Source: Actinomadura terrae (GTDB taxonomy: Bacteria > Actinomycetota > Actinomycetes > Streptosporangiales > Streptosporangiaceae). From it: a stretch of DNA of 64,000 nucleotides. Of the stretch, positions 41,348 through 50,981 are shown in pieces. The DNA lies in assembly GCF_022751215.1 (NCBI RefSeq), contig NZ_JAICDG010000001.1:1426001-1490000 (forward strand), read 5' to 3'. The notes below the pieces were generated by a model, which saw only the letters and a program-made list of their open reading frames with translations, made no database searches and was not told the DNA's origin. The first letter of the stretch is position 1. Every line of letters begins with the position of its first letter. Position numbers and translations under genes: made by a program.

Positions 41348-41388
41348 AGATCCGGACGTCGAGGTCGTCGACCTCGACGTCCGGATCT
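41348..41388. terminator. 41-bp perfect palindrome, terminator
   Basis: The 20-base arms (41348-41367 and 41369-41388; left arm starts AGATCCGGACGTC) are exact reverse complements around one central T. It lies 60 bp after the glnA stop and far upstream of the lectin start at 41121. It probably terminates transcription from glnA; the stem is unusually long. Confidence 0.7.
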
Positions 41389-41404
41389 CGGGCGGAACAA
41401 GGCA

Positions 41405-41440
41405 GGGGCGCGCTGGCGAACTGCCTGGTCAGCGCGCCCC
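41405..41440 (-). terminator. First terminator hairpin after glnA
   Basis: Perfect 11-bp arms GGGGCGCGCTG (41405-41415)/CAGCGCGCCCC (41430-41440), 14-nt loop, 7 bp downstream of the glnA stop. It forms a tandem terminator with the 41348-41388 palindrome. Confidence 0.75.
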
Positions 41441-41447
41441 GGTGGGC

Positions 41448-42872
41448 CTAGATGTCGTAGTAGAGCTCGAATTCGTGGGGGTGCGGGCGCAGGCGGATCG
41501 GGTCGATCTCGAATTCGTGCTTCATGGTGATGTAGGTCTCGATGAGGTCGGGCGTGAAGACGCCGCCCTCAAGGAGGTACTCGTGGTCGGCCTCCAGCGC
41601 TTCCAGGACCTCGGGCAGGCTGCCGGGGACCTGGGGGATCGCGCGGGCCTCCTCGGGCGGGAGTTCGTACAGGTCCTTGTCGACGGGCTCCGCGGGCTCG
41701 ATCTTGTTCTTGATGCCGTCCAGACCGGCCATGAGCATGGCGGAGAAGGCCAGGTAGGGATTGCAGGACGGGTCGGGGACGCGGAACTCGATGCGCTTGG
41801 CCTTCGGGTTCGAGCCGGTGATCGGGACGCGGATGCAGGCCGACCGGTTGCGCTGGGAGTAGACCAGGTTCACCGGGGCCTCGAAGCCCGGGACGAGGCG
41901 GTGGTAGCTGTTGACCGTCGGGTTCGTGAAGGCCAGCAGCGATGGCGCGTGCCGGAGCAGGCCGCCGATGTAGTGGCGGGCGCTGTCGGACAGGCCCGCG
42001 TAGCCGACCTCGTCGTAGAACAGGGGCGCGCCGTCCCGCCAGAGGGACTGGTGGCAGTGCATCCCGGAGCCGTTGTCGCCGAAGATCGGCTTCGGCATGA
42101 ACGTGACGGACTTGCCCGCCTCGCGCGCGACGTTCTTGACGATGTACTTGTAGAGGAGCAACTGGTCGGCGGTCTTCAGGAGCGTGTCGAAGCGGAAGTC
42201 GATCTCGGCCTGGCCCGCGGTGCCGACCTCGTGGTGCTGCATCTCGACGTGGATGCCGGACGCGAGGAGCTGGGAAACCATTTCCGAGCGCAGGTCGGTG
42301 TAGTGGTCCATGGGCGGGACGGGGAAGTAGCCGCCCTTGTACGGGGGTTTGGCGCCGAGGTTGCCGCCGGGTTCCTCGCGGCCGGTGTTCCAGGCGCCCT
42401 CGATCGAGTCGAGGTAGTAGTAGCCGGCGTTCTGGCGGGTCTCGAAGCGGACGTCGTCGAAGATGTAGAACTCCGCCTCGGGACCGAAATAGCAGGTGTC
42501 GGCGATGCCGGTGCCGCGCAGGTAGTCCTCGGCCTTCTTTGCGACGTTGCGGGGGTCGCGGCTGTAGGGCTCGCCCGTCAGCGGGTCGTGCACGAAGAAG
42601 TTCAGGATCAGCGTCTTGTGCTGGCGGAACGGGTCGACGACGGCGGTGGACGGGTCGGGCAGCAGCAGCATGTCCGACTCGTGGATCTCCTGGAATCCGC
42701 GGACCGAGGAGCCGTCGAACATCAGCCCGTCGGTGAACACGCTCTCCCCGAAGCTCTCGACCGGGAAGGTGAAGTGCTGCATCTTCCCGGGCAGATCCAC
42801 GAAACGGCAGTCGACGAAACGGACACCTTCGTTCCTGATGAAGCCGAGGACCTCGTCGGCGCTGCTGAACAT
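41448..42872 (-). CDS. glnA: Glutamine synthetase type I-beta, adenylylatable
   Basis: 474 residues. Contains [70 protein letters not shown] and [22 protein letters not shown]. The adenylylation site is D-L-Y402-E-L-P-P-E-E, the target of GlnE. The insert [19 protein letters not shown] is typical of GSI-beta. This is the main glutamine synthetase (GlnA1). ATG 42872 follows ATAGGAGGTCGG. A GlnR box sits 48 bp upstream and tandem terminators follow, so it is a single-gene nitrogen-regulated unit. Confidence 0.96.
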   Translation of the reverse strand: MFSSADEVLGFIRNEGVRFVDCRFVDLPGKMQHFTFPVESFGESVFTDGLMFDGSSVRGFQEIHESDMLLLPDPSTAVVDPFRQHKTLILNFFVHDPLTGEPYSRDPRNVAKKAEDYLRGTGIADTCYFGPEAEFYIFDDVRFETRQNAGYYYLDSIEGAWNTGREEPGGNLGAKPPYKGGYFPVPPMDHYTDLRSEMVSQLLASGIHVEMQHHEVGTAGQAEIDFRFDTLLKTADQLLLYKYIVKNVAREAGKSVTFMPKPIFGDNGSGMHCHQSLWRDGAPLFYDEVGYAGLSDSARHYIGGLLRHAPSLLAFTNPTVNSYHRLVPGFEAPVNLVYSQRNRSACIRVPITGSNPKAKRIEFRVPDPSCNPYLAFSAMLMAGLDGIKNKIEPAEPVDKDLYELPPEEARAIPQVPGSLPEVLEALEADHEYLLEGGVFTPDLIETYITMKHEFEIDPIRLRPHPHEFELYYDI

Positions 42873-42919
42873 CCGACCTCCTATGGGCGCTCTTGGGCTG
42901 TGAAGGCTACGTACGTGCC

Positions 42920-42957
42920 GTTTCCCTGCCGTGTCTCATATGTTTCGGCTGTGTTAA
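42920..42957 (-). promoter_or_regulatory. GlnR box (four half-sites) upstream of glnA
   Basis: On the plus strand: GTTTC-n6-GTGTC-n6-GTTTC-n6-GTTAA. Read on the glnA strand: TTAAC-n6-GAAAC-n6-GACAC-n6-GAAAC. This is the full a1-b1-a2-b2 pattern with exact 6-bp spacers known for GlnR in Streptomyces and mycobacteria. It lies 48 bp upstream of the glnA start. GlnR itself is not in the window. Confidence 0.85.
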
Positions 42958-43038
42958 GCATCACACGTCGTGCCAATCCTCTCCCTGCCCGGGCAGGGCC
43001 GGTCAGAACCCCCCGGGGGGACCGGATAGCGTAAGGCC

Positions 43039-43548
43039 ATGAGCGGTGAGGACCAGGGCGCCGGGGTTCGGGGCGGTCGAGCAGGGGGCGCCGGGACGCG
43101 CTGGACGCAGACGTGGCTCAGCGGCGCGCGCGCCGCGGGGGCCGACCTTGGACGGCCGGGGGAGCGGTTCGGGCTGCCGGAGAGCGGCAGCGGGTCCGTC
43201 GCGGGGTACGGGCGGCGGCTGGTCGCGCTGTTCCTCGACTGGGGCCTGTCGATGCTGGTCGCGAGCCTGCTCACGCGGGTGTTCGAGTGGTCGCCCTCGC
43301 AGCGGAGCCTGTGCACGCTGATCGTCTTCGGCGTGCAGGCGTGGCTGCTGACCGCCCTCGCTGGCACGACGCTCGGCAAGCGGCTGTGCGGGCTGCGGAT
43401 CGCCCGGCCGGACGGGCGGCCGGTGGGGCTCGGCTGGGCGGCGGCCCGCGCGCTCCTGCTGGTCCTCGTCGTCCCCGCCCTGGTGTGGGACCGGGACTAC
43501 CGCGGCCTGCACGACCGGGCCGCCAACACCGTCGTCGTCCACCTGTAA
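43039..43548 (+). CDS. RDD-family membrane protein
   Basis: 169 residues. A Gly/Arg-rich N-terminus is followed by GYGRRLVALFLDWGLSMLVASLL, with the R...D pattern of the RDD domain, then VFGVQAWLLTALAGTTLGKRLCGLRI, ARALLLVLVVPALVW and YRGLHDRAANTVVV. Three TM helices. It sits between glnA1 and the DUF4191 gene, as its counterpart does in mycobacteria. Divergent from glnA and convergent with the DUF4191 gene. Function unknown. Confidence 0.88.
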   Translation: MSGEDQGAGVRGGRAGGAGTRWTQTWLSGARAAGADLGRPGERFGLPESGSGSVAGYGRRLVALFLDWGLSMLVASLLTRVFEWSPSQRSLCTLIVFGVQAWLLTALAGTTLGKRLCGLRIARPDGRPVGLGWAAARALLLVLVVPALVWDRDYRGLHDRAANTVVVHL

Positions 43549-43567
43549 CGGGCCGGGCGCCGGGGCC

Positions 43568-44263
43568 TCAGCGCATCTTCGGCTTGGGGCCCTTCGGCAT
43601 CTTCGCGCCCCGGGGGATCGGGCCCTTCGGCATCTGCATCGAGCGGGGCAGCGCCTGGAGGCGGTCGTTCAGCTCCGCCACCTGCGCCTTGGTGAGGTTG
43701 CGGGGGAGCTTCATCAGGTGCCGCTGGAGCTTGTCGACCGGGACCTGGCCCTCGTCGTCGCCGACCTGCACGTCGTAGATCGGCACCTGCTGCGCCGCGC
43801 GGGAGATGCGCTTCTTCTCGGCGCCGAGCAGCGGCCCGACCCGGTTGCGCGGGCCCTCCGACACGAGGACGACGCCCGGACGTCCCACCGCGCGGTGCAC
43901 CATGTCGAGGTTGCGGTTGCCGCTGACCGCCTCGGTGACGCTCCAGCCGCCGCGCATGTTCTTCAGGATCGCGGCGGCGGCGCCCGGCTGCCCGGCGATC
44001 ACCTTGTACTGGGCGCGCTGCGCGAGCTGCCCGAAGACGATCATGCCGACCGCGAACGCGGCGAGGACGGCGAGCGGGACGAAGAACCAGAGCTGGTTGA
44101 TGAACAGCCCGACCAGCACGACCACGATCAGCGTGCCGAGCGCCGAGGCGAAGACGATCGGGAGCGCCTTCGGGTCGGCCTGCCGGAGCACCTGCGCGAC
44201 CATGCGGATCTGCTTGAAGCGGCCCGGACGCTCCTGGGCCCCGTCCGTGGGCTTGTTCGTCAT
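43568..44263 (-). CDS. DUF4191 membrane protein
   Basis: 231 residues. Two adjacent TM helices (about 40-90: LPIVFASALGTLIVVVLVGLFI and LWFFVPLAVLAAFAVGMIVFG) are followed by a soluble domain with GGWSVTEAVSGNRNLDMVHRAVGRPGVVLVSEG and a Pro/Lys-rich C-terminus (PKGPIPRGAKMPKG). This matches the actinobacterial DUF4191 proteins encoded next to lipA. It may be cotranscribed with lipA, which ends 63 bp upstream. Role unknown. Confidence 0.88.
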   Translation of the reverse strand: MTNKPTDGAQERPGRFKQIRMVAQVLRQADPKALPIVFASALGTLIVVVLVGLFINQLWFFVPLAVLAAFAVGMIVFGQLAQRAQYKVIAGQPGAAAAILKNMRGGWSVTEAVSGNRNLDMVHRAVGRPGVVLVSEGPRNRVGPLLGAEKKRISRAAQQVPIYDVQVGDDEGQVPVDKLQRHLMKLPRNLTKAQVAELNDRLQALPRSMQMPKGPIPRGAKMPKGPKPKMR

Positions 44264-44326
44264 ATGACCAAGGATAGTCGTGCCGCAAACCCCGTTCGGA
44301 CCCCGTCTGTCCGTATCGCGAAGGGC

Positions 44327-45247
44327 CTACGCCTCGCGGGCCTCGATCGCCTGCTTGTAGAGGCGTCCGGCGCGGTAGCTGGAGCGCACCAGCGGGCCGG
44401 ACATGACGCCCGCGAAGCCGATCTCCTCCGCCTCGGCGGACAGCTCCACGAACTCCTCGGGCTTCACCCACCGCTCGACCGGGTGGTGCCGGGGGCTCGG
44501 CCGCAGGTACTGGGTGATCGTGATCAGCTCGCAGCCCGCGCCGTGCAGGTCGCGCAGCGCCTCGGAGACCTCCTCGCGGGTCTCGCCCATGCCGAGGATG
44601 AGGTTGGACTTGGTGACCAGGCCGTCCTCGCGCGCCCTGGTGATGACCTCCAGCGAGCGCTCGTAGCGGAACCCGGGACGGATCCGCTTGAAGATCCGCG
44701 GGACGGTCTCCACGTTGTGCGCGAGCACCTCGGGACGGGAGGAGAACACCTCGGCGAGCTGGTCCGCGTCGGCGTTGAAGTCGGGGATCAGCAGCTCGAC
44801 GCCGCAGCCGGGGACGGCCGCGTGGATCTGCCGGACGGTCTCGGCGTACAGCCAGGCGCCGCCGTCCTCCAGGTCGTCGCGGGCGACGCCGGTGACGGTG
44901 GCGTAACGCAGCCCCATCGAGGCGACGGACTCGGCGACGCGGCGCGGCTCGTCGCGGTCGAGCGCGGCGGGCTTGCCGGTGTCGATCTGGCAGAAGTCGC
45001 AGCGCCGGGTGCACTGGTCGCCGCCGATGAGGAAGGTGGCCTCGCGGTCCTCCCAGCATTCGAAGATGTTGGGACAGCCGGCCTCCTGGCACACGGTGTG
45101 CAGGCCTTCGGACTTCACCAGGTTGATGAGTTCCCTGTATTGCGGGCCCATCTTCAGCCGCGTCTTGATCCACTCGGGCTTGCGCTCGATGGGGGTCTGG
45201 CTGTTGCGGGCCTCAACGCGCAGGAGCTTGCGTCCCTCAGGTGTCAC
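44327..45247 (-). CDS. lipA: Lipoyl synthase
   Basis: A radical SAM enzyme that inserts two sulfurs into octanoyl groups on lipoyl domains. The auxiliary cluster motif is C-x4-C-x5-C ([12 protein letters not shown]), and the radical SAM motif is [47 protein letters not shown] and SSYRAG complete the family pattern. I chose GTG 45247 ([15 protein letters not shown]), which has GAGGGGG at proper spacing; the frame is open to 45346. About 306 residues. It works with lipB (46.0 kb) to lipoylate the E2 protein encoded at 49.4 kb. Confidence 0.95.
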   Translation of the reverse strand: MTPEGRKLLRVEARNSQTPIERKPEWIKTRLKMGPQYRELINLVKSEGLHTVCQEAGCPNIFECWEDREATFLIGGDQCTRRCDFCQIDTGKPAALDRDEPRRVAESVASMGLRYATVTGVARDDLEDGGAWLYAETVRQIHAAVPGCGVELLIPDFNADADQLAEVFSSRPEVLAHNVETVPRIFKRIRPGFRYERSLEVITRAREDGLVTKSNLILGMGETREEVSEALRDLHGAGCELITITQYLRPSPRHHPVERWVKPEEFVELSAEAEEIGFAGVMSGPLVRSSYRAGRLYKQAIEAREA

Positions 45248-45452
45248 CGTCGTCACCCCCTCAGCGTACGTCCCGATCACCGGAACCGGCACATCAAGGC
45301 CGTCCCGCGGCCGTCCCGTCTCGGTGTGATCTCGAACGCGTGACAAGAACCTCTCTCAGCTTGCCGATTCGCGTGTTTTCCGCGTCACCGGCAGTGGATC
45401 TCTCTAGGGTGACTCCCTGTCGTTACGCAACAGCGTTGGCTGGAGGGCCGCA

Positions 45453-45962
45453 GTGGGTCTGGCAATGTCGTACCTCAGGGTGCCGCCGGTGCTGGAGGGA
45501 GAACAGGATCCCGGCCGGATCGCCCGCCACATCTTCGGGGCGCCCGACTGGCGCAGGCGCGCCGCGTCGCAGTCGTTCGACCTCGGCGGCGCCTGGCAGG
45601 CGATGCACTACCTCGTCACCGGCGACCCATGGGAGGGGCGCCAGCCCGAGGCGGACGCGGTGTGCGGCGGGCGGCTCCTCACCGAGGACGGCGCCGACGA
45701 GCTGGGCATGGACGTGATCTACCTCGCGCCGGACCGGGTCAAGCCCGCCGCCGACCACCTGGCCGCGACGCCGTTCGCCGAGATCGCCGGACGCTTCGAC
45801 CTGGCCGCGATGGTCCAGGCCGGGGTCCAGGACGCGCGCGGCCTGGACGGCTCCGCCCGCGACCGCTTCCTGCGTCCCGCCTACGAGGCGCTGACGGCGT
45901 TCTTCGGCGCGGCGGCCACCGAGGGCCAGGCCGTCTACAAGGTGATGACGTCCACGCGGTAG
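45453..45962 (+). CDS. DUF1877-family protein
   Basis: 169 residues from GTG 45453, or 165 from ATG 45465 (MSYLRVPP). FDLGGAWQAMHYLVTGDPWEG, DVIYLAPDRVKPAADHL and FFGAAATEGQAVYKV match the DUF1877 (YfbM-like) fold. It is a soluble protein of unknown role, inserted between lipA and lipB and transcribed in the opposite direction, so it breaks the usual lip gene order. Confidence 0.85.
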   Translation: MGLAMSYLRVPPVLEGEQDPGRIARHIFGAPDWRRRAASQSFDLGGAWQAMHYLVTGDPWEGRQPEADAVCGGRLLTEDGADELGMDVIYLAPDRVKPAADHLAATPFAEIAGRFDLAAMVQAGVQDARGLDGSARDRFLRPAYEALTAFFGAAATEGQAVYKVMTSTR

Positions 45963-45993
45963 CCGCACGCCCCCGCTGTCAGGGGCGTGCGGC
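45962..45993. terminator. Bidirectional terminator hairpin
   Basis: Perfect 12-bp arms GCCGCACGCCCC (45962-45973)/GGGGCGTGCGGC (45982-45993) with an 8-nt loop lie between the convergent DUF1877 and lipB genes. The first base overlaps the last base of the DUF1877 stop codon. Confidence 0.8.
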
Positions 45994-46019
45994 GAGGGCG
46001 TGCGGCCGGGCGCGTGCGG

Positions 46020-46751
46020 TCAGGCCCCTACCTGGGCGGTGGTGCGGTGGAGGGTCTCGGACGCGCCGAGGCCCGCCGCGAGGTGCCGTTCGACCAGCGG
46101 CGTGATCTCGGCGACCGTGACCTGGCGGCCGAGTTCGCGGGAGAGGTTGGTGGAGCCCGCGTCCCGGATGCCGCATGCGACGATCTTGTCGAACCAGCCC
46201 ATGTCGTTGTCGCAGTTGAGCTGGAAGCCGTGCATCGCGACGCCCTGCGAGACCCGGATGCCGACGGAGCCGACCTTGCGGTCGGGGACGCCGGGGACCC
46301 ACAGGCCGCTGCGCCCCTCGACCGTGGTGGTCTCCAGGCCGAGTTCGGCGCAGACGTCCATCATCATGCGCTCCAGCAGCCGCACGTAGGCGACGACGTC
46401 CACGGGGTCGGGCAGCCGCACGATCGGGTAGCCGGTGAGCTGCCCCGGGCCGTGCCAGGTGATCTTGCCGCCGCGGTCGACGTCGACGACGGGCGCGCCC
46501 GGGTCGCCGAACGGGCGGTCGACCGCCGCGGTGCGCTTGCCCGCCGTGAACACCGGCTCGTGCTCCATCAGCAGGACGGTGTCGGGGATGCGGTCGTCCA
46601 CGCGCAGGGCGTGGGTGCGCTTCTGAAGGTCCCAGCCGTCCCGGTACGGGACGGCGGCGGTCCCGAAGCCCACGTGGACGACCACCAGCTCTCCCGTGCC
46701 CGGTGCCGCCTGGAGGGGTCGGGGTGCCTCGCGTACGTCTACATCGCTCAC
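46020..46751 (-). CDS. lipB: Octanoyltransferase
   Basis: Transfers octanoate from ACP to lipoyl domains. 243 residues. It has the family motifs [29 protein letters not shown] with the catalytic Lys, [11 protein letters not shown], and [17 protein letters not shown] with the catalytic Cys. ATG 46751. Together with lipA it forms the endogenous lipoate pathway. Confidence 0.95.
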   Translation of the reverse strand: MSDVDVREAPRPLQAAPGTGELVVVHVGFGTAAVPYRDGWDLQKRTHALRVDDRIPDTVLLMEHEPVFTAGKRTAAVDRPFGDPGAPVVDVDRGGKITWHGPGQLTGYPIVRLPDPVDVVAYVRLLERMMMDVCAELGLETTTVEGRSGLWVPGVPDRKVGSVGIRVSQGVAMHGFQLNCDNDMGWFDKIVACGIRDAGSTNLSRELGRQVTVAEITPLVERHLAAGLGASETLHRTTAQVGA

Positions 46752-46781
46752 GCGGGCCAGCTTACTTTCCCGCGATCTCCC

Positions 46782-47519
46782 TCAGAGGGCGGCCAGCAGG
46801 CGGGGTTCCAGGCGGGTCTCCTTGGCGGTGCCGGGGGCGTCGGGTTCGAGCCGGTAGGCGCCCGCGTCCGCGCGGTAGGAGACCGCCTGGACGAACTCCG
46901 TCCCGACGTAGTGCAGGCCCACGCCCTCGTCCGCCGCGTACCCGCCCGGGAGCGTACCCTCCCCGACGAGCTGTTGCAGCAGCGGCCGGCGCTGGGGGTC
47001 GCTGTCGTAGTGCACGCCGCACGAGTACGGCAGGAACCCGAGCCCGTCGGTCAGGGGACGCAGCTGCGGGCCGAAGGAGTCGGTGTTGCCGCCGACGTGC
47101 CAGCACAGCGCGCCCGCGCTCTGCCCGGACAGGACGACGCCCTCCGTCCACGCCTCGCGCATCATGTCGTCCAGGCCGTGCAGGCGCCACAGGGCCAGCA
47201 GGTTCGCGACGCTGCCGCCGGACACGTAGATGAGGTCCTGCGTGAGCAGGTGCGCCCGCATGTCGGGGACGTTCGGCATGGGGAACAGCGCCAGATGGCT
47301 GACCTCGACGTCCATCGAGGAGAACGCGGCGTAGGACCTGGCGATGTACTCGGCGCCGTCGCCGACCGCCGTCCGCAGGAAGCAGACGCGCGGGCGGTCC
47401 TGGCCGGTCAGGTCCAGCGCGTACCGCAGCAGCGGGCTCGGGGCGAGCCCGTCGCGGCCGTCGGGGACGAAGGTGCCGCCGCCGATCGCGACGATGTGCG
47501 GCTGTCCGTCGGTGCTCAT
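46782..47519 (-). CDS. Peptidase E-like serine peptidase (S51 family)
   Basis: 245 residues from ATG 47519, which follows GAGGAGG; an upstream extension of the frame to 47621 is not supported. VAIGGGTFVPDGRD, VSGGSVANLLALWRLHGLD, the nucleophile elbow VVLSGQSAGALCWHVGG, and GVHYDSDPQRRPLL are the S51 signatures (Ser, His, Asp). These cytoplasmic enzymes cleave N-terminal Asp dipeptides or process cyanophycin-type substrates. It lies 31 bp upstream of lipB on the same strand. Confidence 0.88.
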   Translation of the reverse strand: MSTDGQPHIVAIGGGTFVPDGRDGLAPSPLLRYALDLTGQDRPRVCFLRTAVGDGAEYIARSYAAFSSMDVEVSHLALFPMPNVPDMRAHLLTQDLIYVSGGSVANLLALWRLHGLDDMMREAWTEGVVLSGQSAGALCWHVGGNTDSFGPQLRPLTDGLGFLPYSCGVHYDSDPQRRPLLQQLVGEGTLPGGYAADEGVGLHYVGTEFVQAVSYRADAGAYRLEPDAPGTAKETRLEPRLLAAL

Positions 47520-47646
47520 GCGCCCTCCTCGGGGCCGGGGTACCTGATCGCCACCGTAGGGCCGCTGATCGACACCGGGCCGGACTTTGACGTTTCTTGA
47601 GCCCCCGCGGACGGCTTCCAAAGCGTCCGGCGACCGGCTCGAGGCC

Positions 47647-48534
47647 TCAGAGGACGGCCCGCAGCGCCGCGGCGACCTCGGTGTGCTCGAAGCGGAACCC
47701 GGCCTCCTCCAGGCGGCGGGGCAGCACGCGCTGGCTGATCAGCGGCCCCTCGTCGGCGAACCCGCCGAGCACGGCCCGCAGTGCGAACCGGGGGACGCCG
47801 AGCCGGACCGGCCGCCGCAGCGCCGCGCCGAGCGCGCGCGTGTACTCGGCGTTGGTCACCGGGTTCGGCGCCGTGAGGTTGACGGGCCCGGCCAGCTCGT
47901 GGTCGATGAGGAAGCGCAGCGCCGCGACCTGGTCGTGCAGCGAGATCCAGCTCGTCCACTGGCGGCCGTCGCCGAGCCTGCCGCCGAGGCCGAGCCGGAA
48001 CAGCGGCAGCGTCCGGCCGAGCAGCCCGCCCGACCGGGCCAGCACCACCCCGGTCCGCGGGTGGACGACGCGGACGCCGACCTCCCGCGCGGGCTCCGCC
48101 GCGGCCTCCCAGTCGCGGACGACCCCGGCGAGGAACCCGCGTCCCATGGCGGCCTTCTCGTCGACCTCCCGGCCGCCGGTGTCGCCGTAGTACCCGATCG
48201 CCGACCCGCTGACCAGGACCGGGGGCCGCCGCCCGGCCGCCGCGATCGCCTGGGCGAGCGTCCGGGTGCCGTCCACGCGGCTGTCGCGGACGCGCCGCTT
48301 GTAGGTCTTGGTCCAGGGGCGGTCGCCGAGGCCCGCGCCCGCGAGGTGCACGACCGCGTCGGTGCCGTCGACCGCCGCCCGCTCGACGCAGCCGTCGGCG
48401 GGGGACCAGCGCGCCTCGTCCGCGGCGATGGGCTCGCGGCGCACGAGCCGCAGGACGTCATGCCCGTCCGCGCGCAGCGACCGCACGAGCGCGCCGCCGA
48501 TCAGCCCCGACGAGCCCGTCACGGTGACCTTCAT
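47647..48534 (-). CDS. TIGR01777-family NAD(P)-binding epimerase (SDR39U1-like)
   Basis: 295 residues from ATG 48534. Motifs are VTGSSGLIGGALVRSLRADGH (Rossmann fold), VHLAGAGLGDRPWT, SGSAIGYYGDTG with the YYG signature, RTGVVLARSGGLLGRTLPLFRLGLGGRLGDGRQWTSWISLHD, and NLTAPNPVTN. This is the atypical SDR39U1 family, also sometimes called SulA-like in mycobacteria. It is the gene that lies next to lipB in mycobacteria too. Function in bacteria is not established. Confidence 0.92.
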   Translation of the reverse strand: MKVTVTGSSGLIGGALVRSLRADGHDVLRLVRREPIAADEARWSPADGCVERAAVDGTDAVVHLAGAGLGDRPWTKTYKRRVRDSRVDGTRTLAQAIAAAGRRPPVLVSGSAIGYYGDTGGREVDEKAAMGRGFLAGVVRDWEAAAEPAREVGVRVVHPRTGVVLARSGGLLGRTLPLFRLGLGGRLGDGRQWTSWISLHDQVAALRFLIDHELAGPVNLTAPNPVTNAEYTRALGAALRRPVRLGVPRFALRAVLGGFADEGPLISQRVLPRRLEEAGFRFEHTEVAAALRAVL

Positions 48535-48652
48535 GGAATCCAGCCTAGGCGGGCGATACCGCCCGCCGCCGCCTCTCGCCCCCACTCCCGGGTTTCCCCG
48601 GACCCGCCGGGGCCCGCCCGGCCTTGTGGTCCCGTGTACGGACCGTATCGGG

Positions 48653-49261
48653 TCAGCGCAGCTCGTACTTGGGCCAGTCGTCGGTCGTGAGGTCGAAGTG
48701 GAACGGCTCGGGCAGGTGGATCTTCTCGCCGTAGGCGCCTTCGGCGGCGACCTGGTAGCGGGCCCAGCCGTCGGCGAGCGCGTGCAGCGTCCAGGTTCCC
48801 CGCTCCTGGTCGACCAGCAGGTAGAGCGGGATCCCGGCCTTGGCGTACTGGACGGGCTTGGTCCGGCGGTCGTTGAGGACCGTGTCGGGCGACTTGGGGG
48901 AGGTGACCTCGACGACGAGCGAGATGCCCTCCCGCTGCTCGGCCGTGTCACGGGCCTCCGGCAGCGTGACGACGACGTCGGGGACGTAGAAGCGACCCGA
49001 CTGGTCCGGAAGGTCCCACTGGAAGTCCCCCGCCCGCACGACCCAGTCCACGGACGTCAGGGCGGTGTGGTAGGCGATCGCCATCACACGGACGATCGAT
49101 CTCACGATCATGCCGTGCTCGAAGCCGGGGGGCGTCATGACCAGCAGAACTCCCTCGTCCACGTACTCGACCCTGGTGGTCTCCAGAAGCTGGTCCGCGA
49201 AGCTTCGCAGGTCCAGAACGCCGTTGTCCTGATTTCCGAGAGAAAGCGCGCGCTCACTCAT
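48653..49261 (-). CDS. Uma2-family putative PD-(D/E)XK nuclease
   Basis: 202 residues. PPGFEHGMIVRSI, FYVPDVVVTLPEA (Asp of the PD motif), SLVVEVTSPKSPDTVLNDRRTKPVQYAKAGIPLYLLVD (E-x-x-S and the Lys) form the DUF820/Uma2 core. The family is common in cyanobacteria and actinomycetes; its nuclease activity is predicted, not well shown. It stands alone between the SDR and E2 genes. Confidence 0.85.
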   Translation of the reverse strand: MSERALSLGNQDNGVLDLRSFADQLLETTRVEYVDEGVLLVMTPPGFEHGMIVRSIVRVMAIAYHTALTSVDWVVRAGDFQWDLPDQSGRFYVPDVVVTLPEARDTAEQREGISLVVEVTSPKSPDTVLNDRRTKPVQYAKAGIPLYLLVDQERGTWTLHALADGWARYQVAAEGAYGEKIHLPEPFHFDLTTDDWPKYELR

Positions 49262-49352
49262 CGTGATCAGCTCCAGGTGACCGTGGCCGGATACTTAGTG
49301 GACTGCTGCCTAGCATGCCTGATCAGCGGGTGCGGATGCACCCCATACGGGT

Positions 49353-49385
49353 GGGACCCCGCCGCCCGGTGGGCGGCGGGGTCCC
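49353..49385 (-). terminator. Terminator hairpin after the E2 gene
   Basis: Perfect 15-bp arms (49353-49367/49371-49385; left arm GGGACCCCGCCGCCC) with loop GGT, 32 bp downstream of the acyltransferase stop. Confidence 0.8.
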
Positions 49386-49417
49386 GATGGTGCTCCGGAG
49401 CCGGTGGCTTGGCCGCG

Positions 49418-50944
49418 TCAGAGGCCGAGGTCGGCCTCGAAGTTGCCCTCCTCCAGGCGGTGCTTGATCGTGCCGAGGAAGCGGGCGGCGTCCGCGCCGT
49501 CGATCAGGCGGTGGTCGTAGGTGAGGGCCAGGTAGACGATCGAGCGGACCGCGATGACCTCGCCGAGGTCGGGGTCGTCGATGACGGCGGGGCGCTTGAC
49601 GACGGCGCCGGTGCCGAGCATGCCGACCTGCGGCTGGTTGAGGATCGGGGTGTCGAACAGCGCGCCCCGGCTGCCGGTGTTGGTCAGCGTGAACGTGCCG
49701 CCCGACAGCTCGTCCGGGCTCACCTTGTTGGTGCGGGTGCGCTCGGCGAGGTCGGCGATGCGCTGCGCGAGGCCGCCGAGGTTGAGCTGCCCCGCGTTGT
49801 GCACGACCGGGACCATCAGGCCCCGCTCGGGCACGTCCACGGCCATGCCGAGGTTCTCGACGTCGTGGTAGGTGACCTCGTTGGTCTCGCTGTCGATGAC
49901 GGCGTTGACCTTCGGGTGCGCCTTGAGCGCCTCGACCGCCGCGAGCGCGAAGAACGGCAGGAACGACAGCTTCACGCCCTCGCGGGCCTGGAAGTCGGCC
50001 TTGGCCCGCTCCCGCAGCCGCGCGATCTTGGTGATGTCGACCTCGACCACGGTGGTGAGCTGCGCCGAGACCTGGAGCGACTCCACCATGCGGCGGGCGA
50101 TCGTCTGCCGGATCCGGGTCATCTTCTCGGTGCGGCCGCGCAGCGCGAGCTGCTCGGCGGGCGCGCCCGCCGGGGCGGCGTGGCGTCCGGCCGGGGCCTG
50201 GGCGGCGGCGGGAGCGGCGGCCGGGGCCGCCGGAGCCGGAGCCGGGGCGGGCGCGGCCTGCCGGGCGGCCTGGGCGGCGCGGGCGGCCTCCAGGACGTCC
50301 TGCTTGCGGATCCGGCCGCCGACGCCGGTGCCCTTCAGCGCCCCCAGGTCGACGTCGTGCTCGGTGGCGAGCTTGCGGACGAGCGGCGTCACGTACGGGC
50401 CGTCACCGGACGGCGCCGCCGGAGCGGGCGCGGCCGGGGCGGCGGGCTGCTGCTGGGACGCGGGAGCCGGAGCGGGCGCCGCCGGGGCCTGGGCCGTCGG
50501 AGCCGGGGCGGGCGGGGCCGTGGGCTGCTGCTGCGCGGGCGGCGGCCACGCGGCGGGCGGCGGGGCCTGCGGCGCGGGTGCCTGCTGCGCTGGGGCCTCC
50601 TGGGCGGGAGCCTCCTGCGCCTGCTGCGCAGGGGCCTCCTGCTCGGGGGCCTCCTGCTCGGGCGCCTCCTGCGCGGCCGGGGCGTCGCCGCCGGCCGGCG
50701 CGGCGCCCTCGTCCCCGATGATCGCGAGCTCGGCTCCGACCTCCACCGTCTCGTCCTCGGCGACGGTGATGCTGGTCAGGACGCCGGATGCGGGCGAAGG
50801 GATCTCGGTGTCGACCTTGTCGGTCGACACTTCGAGAAGCGGCTCGTCGGTCTCGACGCGCTCACCCTCCTTCTTCAACCAGCGGGTGACGGTGCCCTCG
50901 GTGACGCTCTCGCCGAGCTGGGGCATAGTGACGGAGACCGGCAT
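49418..50944 (-). CDS. dlaT: Dihydrolipoamide acyltransferase (E2 of 2-oxoacid dehydrogenase)
   Basis: 508 residues. It has one lipoyl domain (about 1-80) with the lipoylated Lys in [11 protein letters not shown], and a long Glu/Gln/Ala/Pro swinging linker (about 85-180, repeated [14 protein letters not shown] units). The E1/E3-binding domain is [37 protein letters not shown]. The catalytic domain ends in [15 protein letters not shown] (His-x-x-x-Asp-Gly). In mycobacteria the equivalent DlaT serves both pyruvate dehydrogenase and peroxynitrite reductase. The E3 gene lies 37 bp upstream on the same strand. A sucB-type assignment cannot be excluded. Confidence 0.93.
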   Translation of the reverse strand: MPVSVTMPQLGESVTEGTVTRWLKKEGERVETDEPLLEVSTDKVDTEIPSPASGVLTSITVAEDETVEVGAELAIIGDEGAAPAGGDAPAAQEAPEQEAPEQEAPAQQAQEAPAQEAPAQQAPAPQAPPPAAWPPPAQQQPTAPPAPAPTAQAPAAPAPAPASQQQPAAPAAPAPAAPSGDGPYVTPLVRKLATEHDVDLGALKGTGVGGRIRKQDVLEAARAAQAARQAAPAPAPAPAAPAAAPAAAQAPAGRHAAPAGAPAEQLALRGRTEKMTRIRQTIARRMVESLQVSAQLTTVVEVDITKIARLRERAKADFQAREGVKLSFLPFFALAAVEALKAHPKVNAVIDSETNEVTYHDVENLGMAVDVPERGLMVPVVHNAGQLNLGGLAQRIADLAERTRTNKVSPDELSGGTFTLTNTGSRGALFDTPILNQPQVGMLGTGAVVKRPAVIDDPDLGEVIAVRSIVYLALTYDHRLIDGADAARFLGTIKHRLEEGNFEADLGL

Positions 50945-50981
50945 GGCTCTCAGCGACTCCTTCGAGAAATACGCGCGGCGT

